Origin: Galbibacter sp038433465
GTDB lineage: Bacteria > Bacteroidota > Bacteroidia > Flavobacteriales > Flavobacteriaceae
Direction: 5' to 3'
NCBI RefSeq assembly: GCF_038433465.1
Contig: NZ_JAESVF010000008.1
Location: 62,001-126,000, forward strand
DNA: 64,000 nt
The notes below the pieces were generated by a model. It did not search any database. It was not told the origin of the DNA and worked only from the letters and a program-made list of their open reading frames with translations. Shown here piece by piece: positions 36,509 through 45,127 of the stretch; positions within the stretch are counted from its first letter, which is position 1, and each line of letters begins with the position of its first letter. The position numbers and the translations under genes are program-made.

Positions 36509-36754
36509 CTAGTTGTTGTCGCCAAATTTTTCAAAAGCTTCGTCAATTTCTTCTTCCACTTCTTTTTCGGTTTTCTTTGGAGCTTTTTCAGTAACTGGTT
36601 TTGCTACTTCTTCCTTTTCTGGTGCTTTCGGAGTTTCTTTAATTACAGGTTCTTCTTTTGTAATAACTTCCTTTTCTTTTTCGGTTTCCTTACACGAAAT
36701 AAAACTTCCTGCTATAAAAATTAACGCAATACTGCTTAGAATTATCTTTTTCAT
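36509..36754 (-). CDS. Small Lys/Glu-rich lipoprotein
   Basis: 81-residue lipoprotein (lipobox FISC) whose mature part is almost wholly Lys, Glu, Pro and Thr (KETEKEKEVITKEEP onwards), so it is probably disordered and extended. Highly charged short lipoproteins can act as envelope spacers, but this is speculation. The antisense frame is also open because the codons are repetitive; the lipobox favours this strand. It is convergent with the pirin gene. Confidence 0.65.
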   Translation of the reverse strand: MKKIILSSIALIFIAGSFISCKETEKEKEVITKEEPVIKETPKAPEKEEVAKPVTEKAPKKTEKEVEEEIDEAFEKFGDNN

Positions 36755-36848
36755 TTGATTGAATTTCAGATTTTATTCAAGATAGTAAAAAATCTTTCAA
36801 TGCATATTTTTCAGTAGCTAATAAATCGTGTTCGAATGAAGTTTGTTA

Positions 36849-36856
36849 TACCTTTG
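36849..36856 (+). promoter_or_regulatory. TANNTTTG -7 box for the GAF gene
   Basis: TACCTTTG lies 15 bases before ATG 36872 and falls inside the ORF that would start at ATG 36836, which is why the later ATG is preferred. Confidence 0.55.
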
Positions 36857-36871
36857 CAAAAAAAAGAGTAC

Positions 36872-37339
36872 ATGACATTTGAAAATTTAAAAGAAGAAGT
36901 AAAAGTGATCGTAAGCGACGCAAATACTTCCGTAGATAAAAAACTAACAAGTATTTGTGAGTTATTACAAACCAATGTTGCTTATTACGATTGGGTTGGA
37001 TTTTATTTTAAAAATGGCGATAAACCAGAGTTAAAGTTGCGCTCGTTTGCAGGAGAACCAACAGACCATACCATAATTCCGTTTGGAAAAGGAATTTGCG
37101 GACAAGTTGCGGTTTCGAACAGTAATTTTGTGGTGCCAGATGTAAAAGCACAAGACAATTATATAGCGTGTAGTATTTTTGTAAAGGCAGAAATTGTAAT
37201 TCCGCTTTTTGTAAATGGAGAAAACATTGGGCAAATAGATATCGATTCGCATACAGCCGACCCTTTCACGAAAGAAGATGAAGAATTTTTGGAGTTTGTA
37301 AACAAAGAAGTCGCTTTACTTTTAGAACAAGGTTCTTAA
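36872..37339 (+). CDS. GAF-domain protein, free methionine-R-sulfoxide reductase-like
   Basis: A 155-residue single GAF domain that resembles fRMsr, which reduces free methionine-R-sulfoxide with thioredoxin. Cys76 in FGKGICGQVA and Cys100 in NYIACS correspond to cysteines used by the family (E. coli Cys84 and Cys118), and EIVIPLF matches its conserved strand. The middle catalytic cysteine of the E. coli enzyme is not seen. ATG 36872 is favoured by promoter position. It precedes purH, which has its own promoter. Confidence 0.8.
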   Translation: MTFENLKEEVKVIVSDANTSVDKKLTSICELLQTNVAYYDWVGFYFKNGDKPELKLRSFAGEPTDHTIIPFGKGICGQVAVSNSNFVVPDVKAQDNYIACSIFVKAEIVIPLFVNGENIGQIDIDSHTADPFTKEDEEFLEFVNKEVALLLEQGS

Positions 37340-37395
37340 TTAAAAAACACAGCTATTTTTCTGTTTTACAAGGCTGCTATTTAATGCAAATAAAT

Positions 37396-37403
37396 TACTT
37401 TTG
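37396..37403 (+). promoter_or_regulatory. TANNTTTG -7 box for purH
   Basis: TACTTTTG lies 25 bases before ATG 37429 and within the ORF extension from ATG 37384, supporting the later start. Confidence 0.55.
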
Positions 37404-37428
37404 CAAAATCCAAAACAACACAATAACA

Positions 37429-38961
37429 ATGAATAATCTAAAGCAAGCCAAATCGGCTTTAATTTCTGTTTTCAGTAAAGACGGATTAGAACCCATCGTA
37501 AAAAAATTAGACGAACTAGGTGTGACCATTTACTCCACTGGAGGTACTGAAAAATTTATTAAAGATCTGGGAATAAATGTTGTTCCAGTAGAAGATGTAA
37601 CAAGCTATCCTTCAATTTTAGGCGGGCGTGTAAAAACGCTTCACCCAAAAGTTTTTGGTGGAATTTTAAACAGACAAGATAACGAGGGCGATGTTGCCGA
37701 GTTAGCGCAATACGAAATTCCGCAAATCGATATTGTTATTGTGGATTTGTATCCGTTTGAAAAAACGGTAGCAAGTGGAGCAAGTGAGCAAGATATTATT
37801 GAAAAGATTGATATCGGAGGAATTTCATTAATTAGAGCTGCTGCCAAAAATTTTAAAGATGTAATTTGTGTTTCTTCTATGGAAGATTACGCAGAGTTTC
37901 TAGAAGTTATTTCTTCTCAAAACGGACAAACATCTATCGAGAATAGAAAACGATTTGCAGCAAAAGCATTCAATGTTTCTTCGCACTACGATAGCGCTAT
38001 TTTTAATTACTTCAATCAAACTGAAACTATCGACGCTTATAAAGTGAGCGAATCTAAAGGGCAAGAACTGCGTTACGGAGAAAACCCACACCAAAAAGGG
38101 TATTTCTACGGAAATATGGACGAAATTTTTGATAAACTTCACGGAAAAGAATTATCGTACAACAATTTACTCGATGTTGATGCGGCGGTAAACTTAATGG
38201 AAGAATTTAAAAACGACGATCCTACTTTTGCAATTTTAAAGCACAACAACGCTTGTGGTGTGGCTACAAGACCAACAATTAAAGAAGCGTATGTGGATGC
38301 GTTGGCTGGAGATCCAGTTTCTGCTTTTGGAGGAATTTTAATTTCGAATACTGAAATAGATGCTGAGACTGCTGAGGAAATTCATACGTTATTCTGTGAA
38401 GTAGTTATTGCACCTTCGTATACTGCGGAAGCTTTAGAAATTTTAAAAGGAAAGAAAAACAGAATCCTTTTAGTTCAAAAACAAATTGAGTTGCCAAAAA
38501 CATCAGTGCGTACGTGTTTAAACGGAGTTTTGGTTCAAGATAAAGATTTAAAAACAGATGTTGCTGCAGATATTACGCATGTAACCAACAATAAACCTAG
38601 CGAAAACGAGTTAAAAGACTTATTGTTTGCTTCAAAAATATGTAAGCACACAAAATCGAATACTATTGTTTTTGCCAAGAACTTGCAACTTTGCGCAAGC
38701 GGAACAGGACAAACCAGTCGTGTTGACGCGCTTAGACAAGCTATTGAAAAAGCAAAATCGTTTAGTTTTGATTTGAATGGAGCGGCAATGGCGAGCGATG
38801 CTTTCTTTCCGTTTCCAGACTGTGTAGAAATTGCAGACAATGCAGGGATTACTTCTGTTATTCAACCAGGAGGATCTATAAAAGATCAATTAAGTATCGA
38901 TTACTGTAATGAAAATAATGTGGCAATGGTGTTTACAGGAACACGTCATTTTAAACATTAA
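37429..38961 (+). CDS. purH: Bifunctional AICAR transformylase / IMP cyclohydrolase PurH
   Basis: 510-residue enzyme for the last two steps of IMP synthesis. The N-terminal IMP cyclohydrolase (MGS-like) domain is marked by ALISVFSKDGLEPIVKKL, STGGTEKFI and GGRVKTLHPKVFGGIL; the C-terminal transformylase domain by LRYGENPHQKG, ILKHNNACGVA and GDPVSAFGGI, ending in TGTRHFKH. All main motifs are intact. The start follows the promoter at 37396. A long hairpin follows, then mreB. Confidence 0.96.
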   Translation: MNNLKQAKSALISVFSKDGLEPIVKKLDELGVTIYSTGGTEKFIKDLGINVVPVEDVTSYPSILGGRVKTLHPKVFGGILNRQDNEGDVAELAQYEIPQIDIVIVDLYPFEKTVASGASEQDIIEKIDIGGISLIRAAAKNFKDVICVSSMEDYAEFLEVISSQNGQTSIENRKRFAAKAFNVSSHYDSAIFNYFNQTETIDAYKVSESKGQELRYGENPHQKGYFYGNMDEIFDKLHGKELSYNNLLDVDAAVNLMEEFKNDDPTFAILKHNNACGVATRPTIKEAYVDALAGDPVSAFGGILISNTEIDAETAEEIHTLFCEVVIAPSYTAEALEILKGKKNRILLVQKQIELPKTSVRTCLNGVLVQDKDLKTDVAADITHVTNNKPSENELKDLLFASKICKHTKSNTIVFAKNLQLCASGTGQTSRVDALRQAIEKAKSFSFDLNGAAMASDAFFPFPDCVEIADNAGITSVIQPGGSIKDQLSIDYCNENNVAMVFTGTRHFKH

Positions 38962-38983
38962 TTCACTACATTTGAATAAATTA

Positions 38984-39027
38984 AAACGAGGTTGTCTAGA
39001 AAAGTAATATTTTAGACAACCTCGTTT
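38984..39027 (+). terminator. purH terminator hairpin
   Basis: AAACGAGGTTGTCTA pairs perfectly with TAGACAACCTCGTTT, a 15-base stem with a 14-base loop that can itself partly pair. It separates purH from the mre operon; the T-tract is short. Confidence 0.8.
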
Positions 39028-39112
39028 AAACAAGATGAATAGAAACTGAAAATAAATGTTTCAGTATTTGTCTCACAAAGTGAGTATAACAAGATTAATA
39101 TTAGAATAATTC

Positions 39113-40141
39113 ATGGGATTTTTTGACTTCTTAACCGAAGAAATTGCTATAGATTTAGGAACAGCAAATACGCTGATTATACATAATGACAAGGTTGTTG
39201 TGGATAGCCCTTCTATTGTGGCCAGAGACAGAATGACTGGCAAAATTATTGCAGTTGGTAAAGAAGCCAGCATGATGCAAGGTAAAACCCATGAAAATAT
39301 AAAAACAATTCGTCCGCTTAAGGATGGAGTTATTGCCGATTTTGATGCTTCCGAAAAAATGATCAATATGTTCATTAAAGGAATTCCTGCATTGAAAAAA
39401 CGTTTCTTTCAGCCAACATTAAAAATGGTTATTTGTATTCCTTCAGGAATTACAGAAGTAGAAATGCGTGCGGTAAAAGAATCTGCAGAGCGTGTTAACG
39501 GAAAAGAGGTGTACCTAATTCACGAACCAATGGCAGCTGCTATCGGTATCGGGTTAGATATTATGCAGCCTAAAGGAAACATGATTGTAGATATAGGTGG
39601 TGGAACTACCGAAATTGCTGTGATTGCCTTAGGAGGGATTGTATGTGATAAATCAGTAAAAATTGCAGGAGACGTATTTACAAATGATATTATTTATTAC
39701 ATGCGTACACAACACAACTTGTACGTTGGAGAAACAACTGCTGAAAATATTAAAATTGCAATTGGTGCCGCTACGGAAGATCTTGAAGTTCCGCCAGAAG
39801 AAATGAGCGTTCAAGGACGTGATTTGTTAACTGGGAAACCAAAACAAGTGCAAATTTCGTATCGAGAAATAGCAAAAGCCTTAGACAAATCTATTTTAAG
39901 AATAGAAGATGCGGTTATGGAAACCTTGTCGCAAACGCCACCAGAACTTGCTGCCGATATTTATAATACCGGTATTTATTTAGCAGGTGGAGGATCGATG
40001 TTGAGAGGGTTGGATAAACGTATTTCTCAAAAAACAGACCTTCCTGTGTACATCGCAGAAGATCCATTAAGAGCTGTTGTAAGAGGAACCGGAATTGCAT
40101 TAAAAAACTTAGATAAGTACAAACCTATCCTGATAAAATAA
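39113..40141 (+). CDS. mreB: Rod shape-determining protein MreB
   Basis: 342-residue actin homologue that forms membrane-bound filaments and directs lateral cell-wall growth. Actin-fold motifs are present: AIDLGTANT (phosphate 1), IVDIGGGTTEIAVIALG (phosphate 2) and the adenosine motif YLAGGGSMLRGLD. It leads the operon mreB-mreC-mreD-mrdA-rodA with gaps or overlaps of at most about 10 bases. A small palindrome (CTCAC-AAA-GTGAG, 39072-39084) lies upstream. Confidence 0.97.
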   Translation: MGFFDFLTEEIAIDLGTANTLIIHNDKVVVDSPSIVARDRMTGKIIAVGKEASMMQGKTHENIKTIRPLKDGVIADFDASEKMINMFIKGIPALKKRFFQPTLKMVICIPSGITEVEMRAVKESAERVNGKEVYLIHEPMAAAIGIGLDIMQPKGNMIVDIGGGTTEIAVIALGGIVCDKSVKIAGDVFTNDIIYYMRTQHNLYVGETTAENIKIAIGAATEDLEVPPEEMSVQGRDLLTGKPKQVQISYREIAKALDKSILRIEDAVMETLSQTPPELAADIYNTGIYLAGGGSMLRGLDKRISQKTDLPVYIAEDPLRAVVRGTGIALKNLDKYKPILIK

Positions 40142-40150
40142 AATTAGTGA

Positions 40151-40972
40151 ATGCAACAAATTGTCAATTTTTTAATAAGGAATAAATCCTTTATTAGCTT
40201 TTTATTGCTTTTTTGCTTTTCGCTGTTTTTAACTTTTCAATCGCATTCCTACCAAAAAGCCAAGTTTGTAAAATCTGCTAATTGGGTAAGTGGATTGGTG
40301 TATAATAATTCTAATAAAGTTTCAGATTATTTTCATCTAAAAGAATATAACGAACAGCTTGTTGAAGAGAATTTAAGACTTCGGAAGCAGTTACTGAATT
40401 TGAAAACAGAAATACAAGACTCTGTTTTACTTACAGATTCTCTTTTTACCGATTATAATTTGTATGCCGCTTCGATTATTAAAAATAGTTTTAACAAGCC
40501 AAGAAACTATTTGTTAATCGACAAAGGTGCGCAAGATAGTGTACAGCAAGATATGGGAGTTATAACTTCTAAAGGGATTGTTGGAATTGTAGAAAATACC
40601 TCGAGTAATTACGCCAATGTACAGTCGGTTTTAAACTCGCTTTCCGAGATTAATGCTTCAGTAAAAAACACCAATAATTTTGGGTCGTTAAAATGGAACG
40701 GAAAAAATATCAATAGTGTACAACTGGTAGATATTTTACGTTCGGCAAATGTAAAAATTGGCGATACAATTATAACAGGAGGGATGTCTAGTATCTTTCC
40801 GAAGGGAATTCCAATTGGAACGATTGAAAATTTTGACCTTGACGTTTCTCAAAATTATTATTTAATAGATGTAAAACTCTTTAACGACATGACTACTTTA
40901 GACCATGTGTATGTTATTGAGAATTTAAACAAAGAAGAAATTTTAAACCTAGAAAACACAATCGATGAATAA
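40151..40972 (+). CDS. mreC: Rod shape-determining protein MreC
   Basis: Bitopic elongasome protein of 273 residues that activates PBP2. One membrane helix (about 14-32) is followed by a coiled-coil (about 65-90) and a periplasmic beta-barrel pair (with RNYLLIDKGAQDSV, MGVITSKGIVGIV and GLSSIFPKGIPIG-like segments). Its end overlaps mreD by 8 bases. Confidence 0.94.
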   Translation: MQQIVNFLIRNKSFISFLLLFCFSLFLTFQSHSYQKAKFVKSANWVSGLVYNNSNKVSDYFHLKEYNEQLVEENLRLRKQLLNLKTEIQDSVLLTDSLFTDYNLYAASIIKNSFNKPRNYLLIDKGAQDSVQQDMGVITSKGIVGIVENTSSNYANVQSVLNSLSEINASVKNTNNFGSLKWNGKNINSVQLVDILRSANVKIGDTIITGGMSSIFPKGIPIGTIENFDLDVSQNYYLIDVKLFNDMTTLDHVYVIENLNKEEILNLENTIDE

Positions 40973-41474
40973 AACAATATTTGTCATTATACTTCGGTTT
41001 GTACTGCTTGTGCTTTTGCAAGTGGTTATTTTTAATCATATCAATTTTCTAGGATATTTAAATCCGTATATCTACATACTTTTTATTGTGCTTTTTCCTT
41101 TTGATAAAGACAATAGAATTTTATTTATATTTTGTTCTTTTCTAATAGGCCTAACAATCGATATGTTTAGTGATAGTGGAGGCGTGCATGCAGCGGCAAG
41201 TGTGTTTGTAGCGTATTTCCGTCCGTTAATGATGCGCTCTGTTTTTGGAGTAAGTTACGACTACCACAACATTAAAATCGAGAGCACCTATTTTGGTCAA
41301 CGTGTTAATTATCTTGTTATTTTAATTTTAACACATCACCTCATGCTATTCAGTTTAGAGATTTTTAGTTTTGCACATGTATTGCTTATTCTGAAAAAAA
41401 CCTTATTTTCAGCAATATTCACACTAATTATGTGTTTAATCTTTATCTCACTATTTAGTAAGAAAAGTACATGA
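40965..41474 (+). CDS. mreD: Rod shape-determining protein MreD
   Basis: 169-residue polytopic inner-membrane component of the elongasome. About five hydrophobic helices cover most of the protein, and the family stretch FLIGLTIDMFSDSGGVHAAA is present. It overlaps mreC by 8 bases and mrdA by 4, suggesting translational coupling. Confidence 0.92.
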   Translation: MNKTIFVIILRFVLLVLLQVVIFNHINFLGYLNPYIYILFIVLFPFDKDNRILFIFCSFLIGLTIDMFSDSGGVHAAASVFVAYFRPLMMRSVFGVSYDYHNIKIESTYFGQRVNYLVILILTHHLMLFSLEIFSFAHVLLILKKTLFSAIFTLIMCLIFISLFSKKST

Positions 41475-43396
41475 GAAAATTACTCCTTTCATTTATAATT
41501 ATTGTAATTGCTATAGTTTATATAGGAAGGCTTTCGTATTTGCAATTGTTAGATACTTCAAACAAAAATCCGTTAAACGATACGGCTATAAAAGCCATTT
41601 ACGATTATCCTGAGCGCGGACATATTTACGATAGAAACGGAACACTCTTGGTAGCCAATCAGCCTTCGTATGATGTCATGGTGATTCCTAGAGATGTAAA
41701 GCCTTTGGATACGTTAGAGTTTTGTAAATTATTAAATATTTCGAAGGAAGATTTTATTAAGAAATACCGAAAAGCCTATGTGTATTCACCAAGGCTACCG
41801 TCGGTTTTTGTTCCGCAGTTATCCAAAAAAGAATATGCCATTTTACAAGAAAAAATGCGTAAGTACGAAGGGTTTTATATTCAGAAGCGTTCGTTAAGAC
41901 ACTATATGACGAGTGTTGGAGCAAATGTTTTGGGGTATATAAGTGAGGTGAATGATAGAGATTTACGTAAATATTCGTACTACCAATCGGGAGAGTTAAA
42001 AGGGCGTCAAGGAGTTGAGGAGCAATACGAAGAAGTGTTGCGTGGACAAAAAGGGGTGAAGTTTATTCAGAAAGATAGATTTAACCGAGAAATTGGTTCG
42101 TATAAAAACGGAATTTTCGATACGCTACCAGTTCCAGGAAAAGATATTACGCTTACTATTGATAACCAGCTCCAAAAGTATGGAGAGGAATTAATGATTC
42201 ATAAACGAGGAGGAATTGTAGCCATTGCTCCAAAAACTGGCGAAATTTTAGCGCTAGTTTCTGCGCCTAGTTACGATCCAGACTTGTTAGTAGGACGTAA
42301 GCGTTCTAGAAATTATACCGAATTGTATTACGATTCTATCGCAAAACCTTTGTACGATAGAGGTTTAAATGCAATGTATCCTCCAGGGTCGCCTTTTAAA
42401 ACTATAAATGCTTTAATCGGTTTACAGGAAGGTGTTATCGATGAGCACACTACTTTTACGTGTTATCATGGATATCGCTACGGAAGAAACTCTTTTATGG
42501 GTTGCCACTGTCCTTCTGGTACACACAACGATTTAATTCGTGGAATACAGGTGTCTTGTAATGCTTATTTTGCAAATACTTATCGACGCGTTATCGAAAA
42601 ATATCCAACCTCTGCTGAAGGGATGAATACTTGGGAAGAACACGTAAAAAGTTTTGGACTCGGAAACTATTTAGGATACGATTTACCTACAGGAAAATCT
42701 GGGAAAATACCAGATGCCGATTATTACAATCGGGTTTATGGGGAGCGTCGTTGGTATGCTACAAATACACTTTCAAACGCAATTGGGCAAGGAGAAGTTT
42801 TGGCAACGCCAATTCAGCTAGCCAATCTTACAGCTACAATTGCAAATAGGGGATACTACTATACACCACATATTATTAAAAAGATTGAAGAAGATACCAT
42901 TCCGCATAAATTTGTAGAAAAGCATCAAACCACAATCGACCCTAAAAATTTTGAGCCAGTTATTCAAGGTATGTTTGATGTGTATCGTTATGGTACTGCA
43001 AGTTCACTACAAATTCCAGATATTAACATAGCAGGAAAAACAGGTACTGCTGAAAACTTTACTAAAATAGAAGGGAAAAGAGCCCAGCTTACCGATCACT
43101 CTATTTTTGTGGCCTTTGCTCCTGTTGAAGATCCTAAAATTGCGATAGCTGTTTTTGTTGAAAATGGTTATTGGGGGAGTAGATGGGCAGGACGTATTGC
43201 GAGTTTAATGATAGAAAAATATATCAAGGGAGAAATTACTCGAACTGACTTAGAGAAATATGTGTTAAACGGAAGCTTAGAAGAAGAGTACGCAAAACCA
43301 TTAAGTGGAAAATCGTTTACCATTAACGACGGAAAAACGTTTATTAAATGGCCTACGGAAAACACAATTAAAACTGAAAAAAAACCATTGCCATAG
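41471..43396 (+). CDS. mrdA: Penicillin-binding protein 2 (elongation transpeptidase)
   Basis: Class B penicillin-binding protein of 641 residues that crosslinks peptidoglycan during elongation. After an N-terminal membrane anchor (about 4-22) come the pedestal domain (YPERGHIYDRNGTLLVAN) and the transpeptidase domain with SPFK (Ser about 306), SCN (in QVSCNAYF) and KTG (in GKTGTAENF, Lys about 523). All catalytic motifs are intact. It overlaps mreD by 4 bases and ends right before rodA. Confidence 0.96.
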   Translation: MRKLLLSFIIIVIAIVYIGRLSYLQLLDTSNKNPLNDTAIKAIYDYPERGHIYDRNGTLLVANQPSYDVMVIPRDVKPLDTLEFCKLLNISKEDFIKKYRKAYVYSPRLPSVFVPQLSKKEYAILQEKMRKYEGFYIQKRSLRHYMTSVGANVLGYISEVNDRDLRKYSYYQSGELKGRQGVEEQYEEVLRGQKGVKFIQKDRFNREIGSYKNGIFDTLPVPGKDITLTIDNQLQKYGEELMIHKRGGIVAIAPKTGEILALVSAPSYDPDLLVGRKRSRNYTELYYDSIAKPLYDRGLNAMYPPGSPFKTINALIGLQEGVIDEHTTFTCYHGYRYGRNSFMGCHCPSGTHNDLIRGIQVSCNAYFANTYRRVIEKYPTSAEGMNTWEEHVKSFGLGNYLGYDLPTGKSGKIPDADYYNRVYGERRWYATNTLSNAIGQGEVLATPIQLANLTATIANRGYYYTPHIIKKIEEDTIPHKFVEKHQTTIDPKNFEPVIQGMFDVYRYGTASSLQIPDINIAGKTGTAENFTKIEGKRAQLTDHSIFVAFAPVEDPKIAIAVFVENGYWGSRWAGRIASLMIEKYIKGEITRTDLEKYVLNGSLEEEYAKPLSGKSFTINDGKTFIKWPTENTIKTEKKPLP

Positions 43397-44677
43397 ATGA
43401 TAGATTTTTTAAAAAAGGTTGACTGGTTTAGTATTTTATTATACGCATTATTGGTTTTTATAGGCTGGCTTAATATCTATTCAGCAACCTATACTGGCGA
43501 GGGAGGAAGTATTTTAAATTCAGATACATTTTATGGAAAACAGCTCGTGTTTATTATTGTAAGTTGTTTTTTAGTCATCATTTTACTCTCGGTTGAAGCC
43601 AAATTTTACGAGCGATTTGCAAGTATAATTTATTTAGCGTCTTTACTTTCTTTATTAGGATTGTTTGTTTTCGGTAAAAATGTAAACGGTGCCACCTCTT
43701 GGTATGCTATTGGAGGGATGACATTACAACCATCGGAGTTTGCTAAGGCAGCTACTGCTTTAGCGTTGGCAAAGTATTTAAGTGACATTCAAACCGATAT
43801 AAAGGACTTTAAAGATTTATTAAAAATATTTTTGATAATTTCCTTACCAGCGTTTCTTATAATTCCGCAGCCAGACCCTGGAAGTGCATTAGTATATGCG
43901 GCATTCTTTTTTGTTTTGTACCGAGAGGGTTTACATCCAATGTATTTGTTAATTGGTTTTTTTTCAATCATACTCTTTACAGCAACCTTACTTTTTGGTA
44001 CCATTTGGGTGTTTTTGGGTTCTGCTTTGTTATTGGGGTTGGCTTATTATTATTTAAAACGAAAAAAGCAACGAGTAACTATATTGCAACTAATTGTTGT
44101 ATTGATCGTAACCACCACTTTTTCATATTCGGTAGATTTTATTTTTAATAATGTTTTTGAGCAAAGACATAGAGATCGTTTTAGTCTTTGGTTACGTTTG
44201 GAAGATGATCCAGTAAAACTGAATCAGATTCGAAAAACAATTGGATATAACACCTATCAGTCGGAATCTGCAATTGGTTCTGGCGGATTTATGGGAAAAG
44301 GTTTTTTAGAAGGAACTCGTACCAAAGGAAACTTTGTACCAGAACAACACACCGATTATATTTTTAGTACTGTTGGAGAAGAATGGGGTTTTGTAGGAAC
44401 TTCTGCTGTTGTCTTGTTGTTTTCAATGCTAATTTTAAGGTTGATTTTTTTAGCAGAAAGACAAAAGTCTGCTTTCAGTAGAATTTATGGATATTCCGTA
44501 GCATCTATTATCTTTTTTCACTTCGCAATTAATGTAGGAATGGTTATTGGCTTGTTGCCAACAGTGGGTATTCCGTTACCGTTTTTTAGTTATGGTGGTT
44601 CAGGATTACTTGGGTTTACAGTATTGTTATTTATCTTTTTAAAGCTCGATGCTAACAGAATTAACGAGTGGATGTAA
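43397..44677 (+). CDS. rodA: Peptidoglycan glycosyltransferase RodA (SEDS family)
   Basis: SEDS-family polymerase of 426 residues partnered with PBP2. It has about ten membrane helices. Family motifs are WYAIGGMTLQPSEFAK, QPDPGSALVY (aspartate of the active site) and PTVGIPLPFFSYGGSG. It starts directly after the mrdA stop and is the last gene of the operon. No strong terminator is seen before repeat copy B. Confidence 0.95.
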   Translation: MIDFLKKVDWFSILLYALLVFIGWLNIYSATYTGEGGSILNSDTFYGKQLVFIIVSCFLVIILLSVEAKFYERFASIIYLASLLSLLGLFVFGKNVNGATSWYAIGGMTLQPSEFAKAATALALAKYLSDIQTDIKDFKDLLKIFLIISLPAFLIIPQPDPGSALVYAAFFFVLYREGLHPMYLLIGFFSIILFTATLLFGTIWVFLGSALLLGLAYYYLKRKKQRVTILQLIVVLIVTTTFSYSVDFIFNNVFEQRHRDRFSLWLRLEDDPVKLNQIRKTIGYNTYQSESAIGSGGFMGKGFLEGTRTKGNFVPEQHTDYIFSTVGEEWGFVGTSAVVLLFSMLILRLIFLAERQKSAFSRIYGYSVASIIFFHFAINVGMVIGLLPTVGIPLPFFSYGGSGLLGFTVLLFIFLKLDANRINEWM

Positions 44678-44778
44678 TTCAACATCTATTTAATTTCAAC
44701 AACTATATCAGTATAAATACGAATAGCTTGAAATATTTTGATGTGAAATTTTGTAAGGGAATACTTCACTTTGTTTTA

Positions 44779-45069
44779 AACGTTAGTTCGACATAAGAAT
44801 GATGAATATGAAATAAATTTGACCTATTTAAAAAGTGTTGAAAATCAAGGAAGCAGCGTAGGCTGGAAGATAAAAAGCTGTTTGAGCATAAGCGAGTTCT
44901 TTTTATCTGTGGTGGTTGTTTCCGTAGATTTTTTTATACTTTTTGAATCAGTCTTGACTTTTTTGTTTCGTTTTTGTGTCAAGACAAAAATGAAAGGATA
45001 ATTAAATAACTGAAATACATATAGCTCAAATTTTCTCTCTGTTGATATTTATCTCGAACTTAGGTTAAC
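44779..45069 (+). repeat. Dispersed non-coding repeat, copy B (MITE-like)
   Basis: About 290 bases between rodA and the cluster II terminator; same orientation as copy A (35296-35556). The start TTAGTTCGACATAAGAAT and the complement of the end, CTAAGTTCGAGATAAATAT, form imperfect terminal inverted repeats. The same internal hairpins are present. The gap 44678-45127 holds only this and the hairpin at 45078-45103. Confidence 0.8.
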
Positions 45070-45077
45070 AAATAAAA

Positions 45078-45103
45078 AAAGACTGCCTTTTCAGACAGTC
45101 TTT
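45078..45103 (-). terminator. Cluster II terminator
   Basis: Read on the minus strand, AAAGACTGTCT pairs with AGGCAGTCTTT (one G-T wobble) around a GAAA tetraloop, then a T run. It lies 25 bases after the last gene of cluster II. Confidence 0.88.
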
Positions 45104-45127
45104 ATGGTACGCTAACTATAAAATATG

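Noticed and set aside
36513..36758. Plus-strand ORF opposite the small lipoprotein
   Set aside because: Ser/Phe-rich complement of a Lys/Glu-rich gene. The minus strand has a lipobox and a terminator on the correct side.
44819..45001. 60-codon ORF in repeat copy B
   Set aside because: The matching frame in copy A is broken by indels, so the repeat is not protein-coding.
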